This document shows, in pieces, positions 51,277 through 58,053 of a DNA stretch of 60,992 bases. The stretch is from contig DATAPW010000042.1 in NCBI GenBank assembly GCA_036265005.1, positions 1 through 60,992 on the forward strand, written 5' to 3'. Origin of the DNA: JAMXLO01 sp036265005 (GTDB lineage Bacteria; Pseudomonadota; Alphaproteobacteria; Acetobacterales; Acetobacteraceae). Made by a program: the position numbers and the translations under genes. Within the stretch, counting starts at the first letter, position 1. Every line of letters begins with the position of its first letter. The notes beneath the pieces were generated by a model, which saw nothing but the letters and a program-made list of their open reading frames with translations, had not been told where the DNA came from and ran no database searches.

Positions 51277-51972
51277 ATGCGCATCGCGAACATGGATTGG
51301 CGCATGGTGGAGGACTGGGTCCGCCATGACGACCGTTGCGCGCTGCCCCTCGGCAGCACGGAACAGCACGCCGGACTGTCGCTCGCCACTGACGCGATCC
51401 TGGCTGAACGCGTTGCGCTGGAGGCCGCGGAGCCGCTTGGCATTCCAGTGTTCCCCGCCCTGCCCTACGGCCTGACACCGTATTTCACCGCCTTTCCGGG
51501 CACGGTGACGCTGCGGGTCGCGACCTATGCCGCGGTGCTCCGCGATGTGCTGGACAGCCTGAAGCAGGCCGGGTTCCGCCGCGTGCTGATCGTCAACGGC
51601 CATGGCGGCAACCAGCCGGCGGCGGCGATCGCGCAGGAATGGATGATGGACAATCCCGACGCCCATATCCGCTTCCACGACTGGTGGCGCGCGCCGCTGA
51701 CTGCCGCGGCGGTGCAGGCGATCGATCCGGTGGCGAGCCACGCGAGCTGGATGGAGAACTTCCCCTGGACGCGCCTGCCCAACCGCCCGCCGACGGAAGG
51801 CGCCAAGCCGATGGTGGACGTGGACCGCCTGCGTACCATGCCCCCGTTCGAGGTACGCACATTGCTCGATGACGGCAATTTCGGCGGCCGCTACCAGCGC
51901 GACGATTCCGAGATGCTGGACATCTGGGATGTTGCCGTTCTTGAGACCCGCGCCCTGCTGGAGAACTGGTGA
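51277..51972 (+). CDS. Creatininase-family amidohydrolase
   Basis: 231 residues. The metal site is visible: LGSTEQHAGLSLATDAILAE (E, H and D ligands) and VNGHGGNQPA, with a later His-rich DWWR segment and HASWMENF. Creatininase-fold enzymes open small cyclic amides or hydrolyse related C-N bonds (creatinine, formamidopyrimidines, mycofactocin peptides). It is directly followed, with a one-base overlap, by a ketopantoate-reductase-like gene, so both may belong to one short pathway. GCGAGGG lies upstream of the ATG. Confidence 0.9.
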   Translation: MRIANMDWRMVEDWVRHDDRCALPLGSTEQHAGLSLATDAILAERVALEAAEPLGIPVFPALPYGLTPYFTAFPGTVTLRVATYAAVLRDVLDSLKQAGFRRVLIVNGHGGNQPAAAIAQEWMMDNPDAHIRFHDWWRAPLTAAAVQAIDPVASHASWMENFPWTRLPNRPPTEGAKPMVDVDRLRTMPPFEVRTLLDDGNFGGRYQRDDSEMLDIWDVAVLETRALLENW

Positions 51973-52988
51973 TGGCGGATCGCATCCTGGTCTGGGGCGC
52001 CGGCGCGATCGGCGGCTGTGCCGGCGCATGGCTCAAACGTGCCGGCCACGACGTCACCTTTGTCGATGTGGTGCCGGAGCATGTCGCGGCGATCCGAACG
52101 CAGGGATTGCGCATCACCGGACCCGTCGAGGAATTCTCTGTCGTCACGCCGGCGTTCGTGCCGGAGGAGCTGTCCGGCACCTGGCAACACATCTTCCTCG
52201 CGGTGAAGGCACAGCACACCGCGGTGGCGACGCGCGCACTGACGCTGCACCTGGCGCAGGACGGCTACGTGCTGTCGCTGCAGAATGGCCTGAACGAGAA
52301 TATCATCCAGCGCATTGTGGGCCGCGACCGCACGATCGGCGCTTTCGTCAACTACGGTGCCGACTGGATGGCGCCGGGCGAGGTCATGTTCGGCAATCGC
52401 GGCGCGGTGGTGCTGGGCGAACTCGACGGCGCGATGACGCCACGGCTGGCCGCGCTGCACGCCGTCATGCGCGACTTCGAACCGGATGCGATCACCACGC
52501 CGGGTATCTGGTCATATCTGTGGGGCAAGCTCGGCTACGGCGCGATGCTGTTCGCCCAGGCGCTCGGGCAAAAGGGCATCGCCGACTGCCTGGCGCGGCC
52601 GGAACTGCTGGGACTGTGGCGGCGGCTCGGTGAGGAGGCGATCGTGGTGGCGCAGGCCGAAGGCGTCTCGCCCCGCGGCTTCAACGGCTACGACATCGAG
52701 GCTTTCAAACCCGGCGCCAGCGAAGCGGCGGCACGCGAGAGCGTCGCCGCAATAGTGGCGTTCAACCGCACCAGCGCCAAGACGCATTCCGGCGTCTGGC
52801 GCGACCTTGCGATTCGCAGGCGGCGCACCGAGGTGGATGTGCAGATTGCCCCGATCGCCGAGATCGGCGCGCGCCACGGCATCGACTGCCGCACCACACG
52901 CAAGCTGGTTGCGATGATCCACGAGGTGGAGGATGGAACCCGGCCGATGACCGACGACAACCTGCTGGAACTTGCGAGGGTGAACTGA
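51972..52988 (+). CDS. 2-dehydropantoate 2-reductase family (PanE-like) oxidoreductase
   Basis: 338 residues from the ATG at 51972, overlapping the creatininase stop by one base. The Rossmann start ILVWGAGAIGGCAGAWLKRAGHDVTFVD binds NADP. LSLQNGLNENIIQRIVGRDRTIGAFVNYGAD and the later KLGYGAMLFAQAL fit the ketopantoate reductase fold, with the catalytic Lys in SYLWGKLGYG. True PanE reduces ketopantoate for coenzyme A; many family members reduce other 2-keto acids. The creatininase partner argues for a catabolic rather than a CoA role. Confidence 0.87.
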   Translation: MADRILVWGAGAIGGCAGAWLKRAGHDVTFVDVVPEHVAAIRTQGLRITGPVEEFSVVTPAFVPEELSGTWQHIFLAVKAQHTAVATRALTLHLAQDGYVLSLQNGLNENIIQRIVGRDRTIGAFVNYGADWMAPGEVMFGNRGAVVLGELDGAMTPRLAALHAVMRDFEPDAITTPGIWSYLWGKLGYGAMLFAQALGQKGIADCLARPELLGLWRRLGEEAIVVAQAEGVSPRGFNGYDIEAFKPGASEAAARESVAAIVAFNRTSAKTHSGVWRDLAIRRRRTEVDVQIAPIAEIGARHGIDCRTTRKLVAMIHEVEDGTRPMTDDNLLELARVN

Positions 52989-53029
52989 TGATGGCCTTCA
53001 CCGTCGCAGCCGGGTCCCAACATCGCACC

Positions 53030-53115
53030 GCCGTGGCCGGGCGTGGCCCGGTCACCCGCGGCTTCGGTACGCAGCGCGAAGACGTCGATGGCCGGGCCAC
53101 GCCTGGCCATGACGG
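53030..53115. repeat. Palindrome of the ATGGCCGGGC family
   Basis: Left CCGTGGCCGGGCGTGGCCCGG pairs with the right segment CCGGGCCACGCCTGGCCATG followed by ACGG. It lies in the gap before moeA. Same family as 16104-16186 and 46466-46500. Confidence 0.7.
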
Positions 53116-53136
53116 TTGGTGCGCCAGGGCCAACCC

Positions 53137-54342
53137 ATGATCAGCGTCGAAGAAGCCCGCGAACGCATTCTGGCCGCCCTGCACCCCACGCCCGGCGAAG
53201 TGGTAGCGCTGGCGAATGCCTGGGGCCGGATCACCGCGGCTCCCGTGGTCGCCCGCCTCACACAGCCGCCAGCCGACGTGTCCGCCATGGACGGCTACGC
53301 CCTCGGTGCCGCCGACGGGACCCTCGGCGCGAAGCTGGCAGTGATCGGCAGCGCCCCCGCCGGCCATCCGTTCGGCGGCACCGTCGGCCCCGGCCAGGCG
53401 GTCCGCCTGTTCACCGGCAGCGTCGTCCCGCCAGGCGCGGACGCCATCCTGCTGCAGGAGGACGCCACCGCCGCCGGCACCACGGTGCAGGTGAACGAGC
53501 CGGTCACCGCCGGCCGCCATATCCGCCGTGCCGGCCAGGATTTTGCCGCCGGCGACACCGTGGTGCCGGCCGGCCGCCGCCTCACCGCGCGCGACATTGG
53601 TCTGGCCGCCGCCGCAAACCACCCGTGGCTCACCGTGCATCGCCGCCCGCGTGTCGCCATCCTCGCCACCGGCGACGAGATCGCCATGCCGGGCGAGCCG
53701 ATCCCCGCCGGCGGCATCGTCAGCTCCAATTCGCACGCCCTTGCAGCCCTGGTGCGCGCGGCAGGCGGCGACCCCGTCGTGCTCCCGGTCGCCGCCGATA
53801 CGCGCGAGGCGGTCGCGGCGGTGGCGGATGCAGTGCACGGCATGGACATGCTGGTCACCACCGGCGGCGCCTCGGTCGGCGACCATGACCTGGTGATCGA
53901 CGGCCTGAAGACCCGCGGGCTGGAACTGGACTTCTGGCAGATCGCGATGCGCCCGGGAAAGCCGCTGCTGTTCGGCCGCTTGGGATCGGTCGCGGTGCTG
54001 GGCCTCCCGGGCAATCCGGTCTCGGCCTTGGTCTGTTCGATCCTGTTCCTGCTGCCCGCGCTGAGCCGGATGTCCGGCCTGCCGGCCGCGCCGCCGCCCA
54101 CCACGCAGGCGATCGCCGGCGCCGCCCTGCGTGCCAACGACCATCGCGCCGACCACCTGCGCGCCACTGTCGCCACCGATTCGCAGGGCCGCATCGTCGT
54201 CACGCCGTTCCCAGTGCAGGATTCGGCGATGTTGCGGCGATTGGCGCATGCGGACGCACTTATTCTGCGCGCGCCCAACGCTCCCGCGCTAACTGAAGGC
54301 TCCGAAGTGACGGTCATCCGCCTCGATTCGCTCGGCATTTAG
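53137..54342 (+). CDS. moeA: Molybdopterin molybdotransferase MoeA
   Basis: 401 residues from the ATG at 53137. MISVEEARERILAALHPTPGEVVALANAWGRITAAPVVA is the usual start, followed by PPADVSAMDGYAL, FTGSVVPPGADAILLQED, RRAGQDFAAGDTVVPAG, and the MogA-like domain RPRVAILATGDEI, SNSHALAALVRAAGGDPV, TTGGASVGDHDLV and AMRPGKPLLFG, PGNPVSALV. It inserts molybdate into adenylated molybdopterin. Placed before lexA as in other Rhodospirillales. A short T-run follows the stop codon. Confidence 0.95.
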   Translation: MISVEEARERILAALHPTPGEVVALANAWGRITAAPVVARLTQPPADVSAMDGYALGAADGTLGAKLAVIGSAPAGHPFGGTVGPGQAVRLFTGSVVPPGADAILLQEDATAAGTTVQVNEPVTAGRHIRRAGQDFAAGDTVVPAGRRLTARDIGLAAAANHPWLTVHRRPRVAILATGDEIAMPGEPIPAGGIVSSNSHALAALVRAAGGDPVVLPVAADTREAVAAVADAVHGMDMLVTTGGASVGDHDLVIDGLKTRGLELDFWQIAMRPGKPLLFGRLGSVAVLGLPGNPVSALVCSILFLLPALSRMSGLPAAPPPTTQAIAGAALRANDHRADHLRATVATDSQGRIVVTPFPVQDSAMLRRLAHADALILRAPNAPALTEGSEVTVIRLDSLGI

Positions 54343-54389
54343 CGCGTTTTTTTGCACTTTCGGATCAGGAAAACTTGACGACGCGGCGC

Positions 54390-54404
54390 GAACCTATCTA
54401 GAAC
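54390..54404 (+). promoter_or_regulatory. LexA box GAAC-N7-GAAC
   Basis: GAAC CTATCTA GAAC is an exact match to the direct-repeat SOS box of alphaproteobacteria (GTTC-N7-GTTC on the other strand). It lies 98 bases before the lexA start codon. A TTGACG just upstream (54375-54380) may be the -35, so LexA binding would cover the -10 region and repress its own gene. Confidence 0.88.
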
Positions 54405-54501
54405 ACCGCTCAGTTGCTGGTTTGTTCCGAATGCGCGGTCGGCGCCTCCCGCAGACAACGCATTTCGTGGATGCCGGCACGCAGAGGGAAGGTCGGCCGC
54501 C

Positions 54502-55227
54502 ATGTTGACGCGCAAGCAGTACGAACTGCTGATGTATATCGACAAGCATCTCAAGCAGACCGGCTTTTCGCCGAGTTTCGAGGAGATGAAGGATGCTCTC
54601 AAGCTCAAGTCGAAGTCCGGCATCCATCGGCTGATCTCTGCGCTCGAGGAACGCGGCTTCCTTGGCCGACGCCGGCATCGCGCGAGGGCGCTGGAAGTGC
54701 TGCGCCTGCCGGAGAACCTGTCTGGCCGGATGGTCGGCGGCGAGACAATGGCCGAGGAGACCGAGCAGAGCTTTTCCCCCACGGTCATTCGCGGGGACTT
54801 CACCGCACGCATCCCGGGCGTTCGCGCGGCGAACGATGCGACGGCGATCCAGTTGCCGTTGTACGGCCGCATCGCCGCCGGCCTGCCGATCGAAGCGCTG
54901 CGCGATCCCAGCGATTACGTCGATATGCCGGTCCACATGCTCGGTAGCGGCGAGCACTATGCGCTGGAGGTCGCCGGCGATTCCATGGTCGAGGCCGGCA
55001 TCCTGGACGGCGACACTGTCGTCATTCGCCGCGGCGATGCGGCCGAGACGGGCCAGATCGTCGTGGCACTGGTGGACGAGAGCGAGGTCACGCTGAAGCG
55101 GCTGCGCAAGCGCGGCAACTCGATCGCGCTGGAACCCTGCAACGTACGCCACGAAACGCGAATCTTCCCTGCCGACCGGGTGAAGGTGCAAGGGCGCCTG
55201 GTGGCGCTGCTGCGGCGCTACCAATGA
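54502..55227 (+). CDS. lexA: LexA repressor
   Basis: 241 residues. The winged helix-turn-helix (1-65: MLTRKQYELLMYIDKHLKQ, then GFSPSFEEMKDALKLKSKSGIHRLISALEERGF in part) matches alphaproteobacterial LexA. Self-cleavage occurs between Ala126 and Gly127 (RIAAGLP). The catalytic pair is Ser161 in GDSMVEAG and Lys199 in ESEVTLKRL. Its own promoter has a GAAC-N7-GAAC box. It represses SOS genes until RecA filaments trigger cleavage. Between moeA and a lower-GC region. Confidence 0.97.
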   Translation: MLTRKQYELLMYIDKHLKQTGFSPSFEEMKDALKLKSKSGIHRLISALEERGFLGRRRHRARALEVLRLPENLSGRMVGGETMAEETEQSFSPTVIRGDFTARIPGVRAANDATAIQLPLYGRIAAGLPIEALRDPSDYVDMPVHMLGSGEHYALEVAGDSMVEAGILDGDTVVIRRGDAAETGQIVVALVDESEVTLKRLRKRGNSIALEPCNVRHETRIFPADRVKVQGRLVALLRRYQ

Positions 55228-55386
55228 CGCAGGTCGTGTTGCCATCACCGAAGCACAGGCGGTCAGCGTGTGGCGGGCATTGCGGAAGTTCGCCCAGGTA
55301 GATCGGATCGTCGCTGCCGGACGAAGTCCGATCGGCGCGCCCGCCGGGCGAGCAAGGCCACTTTTACAGCGTATGAGGGGGAGGTG

Positions 55387-55428
55387 ATGCAACTTCACGC
55401 GGCTTTAGCGCCGCTCCGGCGCGTCTGA
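55387..55428 (+). CDS. 13-residue leader-type ORF coupled to the next gene
   Basis: ATG at 55387 with the strong ribosome site GGGGGAGGTG directly before it, reading MQLHAALAPLRRV. Its TGA stop shares one base with the ATG of the following 45-residue gene. The small gene itself has no ribosome site, so it may be reached by termination-reinitiation. Alternatively this ATG is just the leftover of an upstream start. Confidence 0.4.
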   Translation: MQLHAALAPLRRV

Positions 55429-55565
55429 TGCCCACTCGCATCGTCAGCTACGTGCACCGCTACAAGCGCCCGCCGAGGAAGCGGAGGGCGGTCGCGCTGG
55501 AGGTGCCGGCGATCATCACCACGAAAAAAAGAGCCGCCGCCCCGTCCCTGGCCGCAAACCGCTGA
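55428..55565 (+). CDS. Small basic protein with RYKRPPRKR motif
   Basis: 45 residues: MPTRIVSYVHRYKRPPRKRR then AVALEVPAIITTKKR and a short tail. I recall similar short, very basic proteins with a YKRPPRKRK core and an ALEVPAI segment in other alphaproteobacteria, where they are called hypothetical. About 10 of 45 residues are Lys or Arg, which suggests nucleic-acid binding. It is coupled to a 13-residue ORF and lies in the gap between lexA and a lower-GC region. Confidence 0.55.
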   Translation: MPTRIVSYVHRYKRPPRKRRAVALEVPAIITTKKRAAAPSLAANR

Positions 55566-55620
55566 GGCCGCAGCGCGCGCAGGAACGGTCAACGCAGCGC
55601 GACGACGATCCCGAGGCCAT

Positions 55621-55648
55621 GGTGCGGGTGCGGGTGCGGGTGCGGGTG
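55621..55648 (+). repeat. Hexanucleotide tandem repeat (GGTGCG)n
   Basis: Four and two-thirds copies of GGTGCG in a row. No gene is convincingly read through it. Such arrays change copy number by slippage. Confidence 0.8.
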
Positions 55649-55727
55649 TTCCATCAACAGTTTGACCTTCGCCAGCGATATTTGGTGCATCGCTGACATC
55701 GGCGGCGTGCTGCCGCATCACGCCTTT

Positions 55728-56963
55728 TCAGCACGCCACGCACACGGGCTTCGCGTTGTTTCGCTTACGACGACAAGCTTCGCTGGGTGTGTCGCCGGGG
55801 CCGGTCAACGGCGCGGACGTCGGAGGGCCGCAATCGACTGCTGTTCGCTCCCCGGCAAGCTGGTTGTCGACGTTCTCCGGAGTTAACAGAAGGCCGAAAC
55901 CGGACGGTTGACCCGTCAGTAGCCGTGACAGAATCAAGTCACCAAGTTTCCGTTTGAAATGCAGGATATCCCAGAACCACTCCGTCTGAGTTGTATTGCT
56001 GCCTTTTGCTGGCGCCGGCTCTGTCGTGTAGGGGGAATAACCGCCAAGATCCCAAAGTGATATCGATCCGCCCCGATGCGCCGCAACGACCGTGGCCAGG
56101 GACCGCAGCCAGAGCTCGTAGACATTCCAGATGCCGGCTCGATCGATCATCTGAAGCTCCGTCATGTGCGCTGGTGGGAGCACGAAGACCAAGGCGATAC
56201 CGTGCGCATCGCAAAAGTCCATGATGTCGCGGACATAGGTGAGCTTCGGGATAGACTCGTTCAACGGAGCATGAAGCGCGGTGAACTTGCCAAGCTCCGT
56301 AGCCACGATATCCTCGGATCGTGCGAACACCTCGCCCTGACCAACTCTCTGCACCGCCCGACGGAAACCTGATTCACCAATAGCACCATCGGAGGCAAGG
56401 TCGATGGGCGAAGCGTCCCGCTGATGGATAACTGTGCTGACGCTATCCTCAAGCGCGCTGAGCGTGAACATCGACAGCAGGAAATCGTCCAGCCGTGGCA
56501 CGGACGAAGGATCGTCGGGTAGGTCATTTCCTTGTCCCTCCGCCTCACTAAATGAGGCGAGGAAAGTCTCGAACTGGAGTACAACGACGGCGTTACGCAC
56601 TCCGCTGCCTACCGCGGCATATTTCAGCGCTTCGTAGTTTCCTTTCACGCCCATTGCTGGAACGCCGAAATTGTAGACAGGTCGCATCGTGGCAGGCCAA
56701 AGCGGGCTTTGCGGATCCAGTCCAACGTTCACTACAGAGCTGCCGAAAAGGACCGTGGTGGGTCGGGCACGCCTGATCTGATAGAGTTTGGCCAGTACGG
56801 TATGGAACGGAGCATCTACCTTAAACTTGTTGAATCCGGCGATACGCGGAACGCCCATGATATCATACGGATCGACAGCAACATTGAACGTCGCGATCAG
56901 TGCGAAGAGGATCGCGGTAGACACCAGCCATGCGACGCAAAACCGTGCGGGTCTGTCAGACAT
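55728..56963 (-). CDS. Membrane-anchored SGNH-hydrolase-like protein
   Basis: 411 residues. One N-terminal membrane helix (about 8-28) as a signal anchor, then a periplasmic domain. TTVLFGSSVVNVGLDP looks like a block-I serine motif (GSS), followed by MRPVYNFGVPAMG. The C-terminal TEWFWDILHFKRKLGDLIL places an Asp and His three apart, the usual SGNH catalytic end. Such proteins acetylate or deacetylate surface polysaccharides (AlgX/DltD-like). The gene is visibly lower in GC than its neighbours and has a divergent tail, suggesting transfer. Confidence 0.7.
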   Translation of the reverse strand: MSDRPARFCVAWLVSTAILFALIATFNVAVDPYDIMGVPRIAGFNKFKVDAPFHTVLAKLYQIRRARPTTVLFGSSVVNVGLDPQSPLWPATMRPVYNFGVPAMGVKGNYEALKYAAVGSGVRNAVVVLQFETFLASFSEAEGQGNDLPDDPSSVPRLDDFLLSMFTLSALEDSVSTVIHQRDASPIDLASDGAIGESGFRRAVQRVGQGEVFARSEDIVATELGKFTALHAPLNESIPKLTYVRDIMDFCDAHGIALVFVLPPAHMTELQMIDRAGIWNVYELWLRSLATVVAAHRGGSISLWDLGGYSPYTTEPAPAKGSNTTQTEWFWDILHFKRKLGDLILSRLLTGQPSGFGLLLTPENVDNQLAGERTAVDCGPPTSAPLTGPGDTPSEACRRKRNNAKPVCVAC

Positions 56964-57342
56964 CAGAAGCAGAGAAACTCGCTGAGATGACCCGGCGACA
57001 GAATGCCCGCGGCAGCAGCAACCACCGCAGTGCTAACAGACCAGGCAGTCGTCGAACGCCGTGACAGCCAGACATTTTGCTTTTCGCCCGGAGGCGTCGT
57101 GGCGGAAATGCCGCGGGCAGGCTCACAGCTTATGAGCATCTGAGGACGTTCGGCATGGTCCAGGCGCGGGCAGCCGTGGTCATGTTCCGCGTGCCGACGG
57201 TTGGCGCAGCAGTGGCGATCTGGCAGGGCATGATCGGTGTCATTCAACTTTGAAGACCGGCGGCAGGCTTCCGCAACCAGACTACGGCCGACGACACGAG
57301 TGCATCGCCACGCCAGGCCCCCATTTCCTTGGTTTCGACGCC
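56964..57342. other. Lower-GC stretch without a clear gene
   Basis: Short frames exist on both strands, but none is recognisable. A reverse-strand segment reading CCANRRHAEHDHGCPRLDHAE (57140-57210) has the look of decayed coding DNA. Together with the next entry it looks like the scar of a mobile element. Confidence 0.4.
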
Positions 57343-57640
57343 TACCATGCTGTCCCGACCAAAGCAGCGGCGCTTTCGGACTTCCGTCACAACGTCGCCG
57401 ACCGCTGGCAACGGACACTTCATCGGCACAACCAGAAAAGGGCGGTGACGTGGGAACGGATGACGGTGCTGGCAAAATCAATGGCTTCCCAGATCGCGTA
57501 TTCACCCATCCCTGACCCGACAAACGCTTCGCCGTCAAACACCCAAGGGGGCAGAGGGAGCCGCGTGCGAGGATGCAGCCCGGCTTTGCCAGCCTACACG
57601 TCCGTGGGCAGCAAGGCAGCCTCTTAGATTCGGCGGTTAA
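57343..57640 (+). pseudogene. Group II intron reverse transcriptase/maturase, decayed C-terminal piece
   Basis: One frame reads YHAVPTKAAALSDFRHNVAD followed by RWQRTLHRHNQKRAVTWERM, which I recognise as the maturase C-terminus (normally YHAVPTN, WRRTLRRRSQKD, TWERM). From 57492 the next frame continues RVFTHP-stop-PDKRFAVKHPRG, where the intact protein has ILHPWPDKRFAVKHPRW. So there is a frameshift between about 57475 and 57492, and a tryptophan codon TGG has become TGA at 57513-57515. The reverse-transcriptase domain and intron RNA domains V/VI are not recognisable, so the element is dead. Confidence 0.72.
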
Positions 57641-58053
57641 GGGGCGCGTCGCAAGCCGCGCGGCATTTATTCCCCATCGCCCTTAATATAGGCGTAGGGA
57701 ATGAGCCCCTACGCGACGCGCGCTAGCCATTTGGCTGCCTGCGACAAGATCGGCGCGCACGCCGCAGTCGTGCTGCTGAACGACGCTCTACGGGAGCAGC
57801 TTGATCGGTTGGATGATGCTTGAGTGCAATTTGGGCGGTGCCAGGCGTGCTACGGGCAGCGCGGGGTGCCTCGATCTCCACCGCCCGCTGCACGCATAAC
57901 TCGACCAGCCACGCCTCGCGCTCCGACACCCTAGCCGCCCAGACGCCGTATCAGCCTGTCGTGTTCAGCCTCGGCGAGCCGGACCCGAGAGCGTCAGCCA
58001 TTAGGCGGCTTTTCTGTGCGCCAGATCGCCCCAACGTCGCCGAACAGCGACGC
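57641..58053. other. No clear gene; hairpin and short frames
   Basis: Positions near 57690-57712 can form a hairpin (CGTAGGG AATGAG CCCCTACG). A short forward frame at about 57731-57823 reads DKIGAHAAVVLLNDALREQL and stops, and a reverse frame (57723-57929) reads EREAWLVELCVQRAVEIEAP. Both could be leftovers of small genes, but I cannot support either. Confidence 0.4.

Noticed and set aside
55395..55721. Reverse frame encoding PAPAPAPA through the hexanucleotide repeat
   Set aside because: The Pro/Ala run is just the repeat read in frame; no ribosome site or other coding signal, and it opposes the small basic gene.
57723..57929. Reverse 68-codon frame EREAWLVELCVQRAVEIEAP
   Set aside because: It may be a leftover of a gene, but there is no clear start, no family match and no extension; not supportable as a gene.
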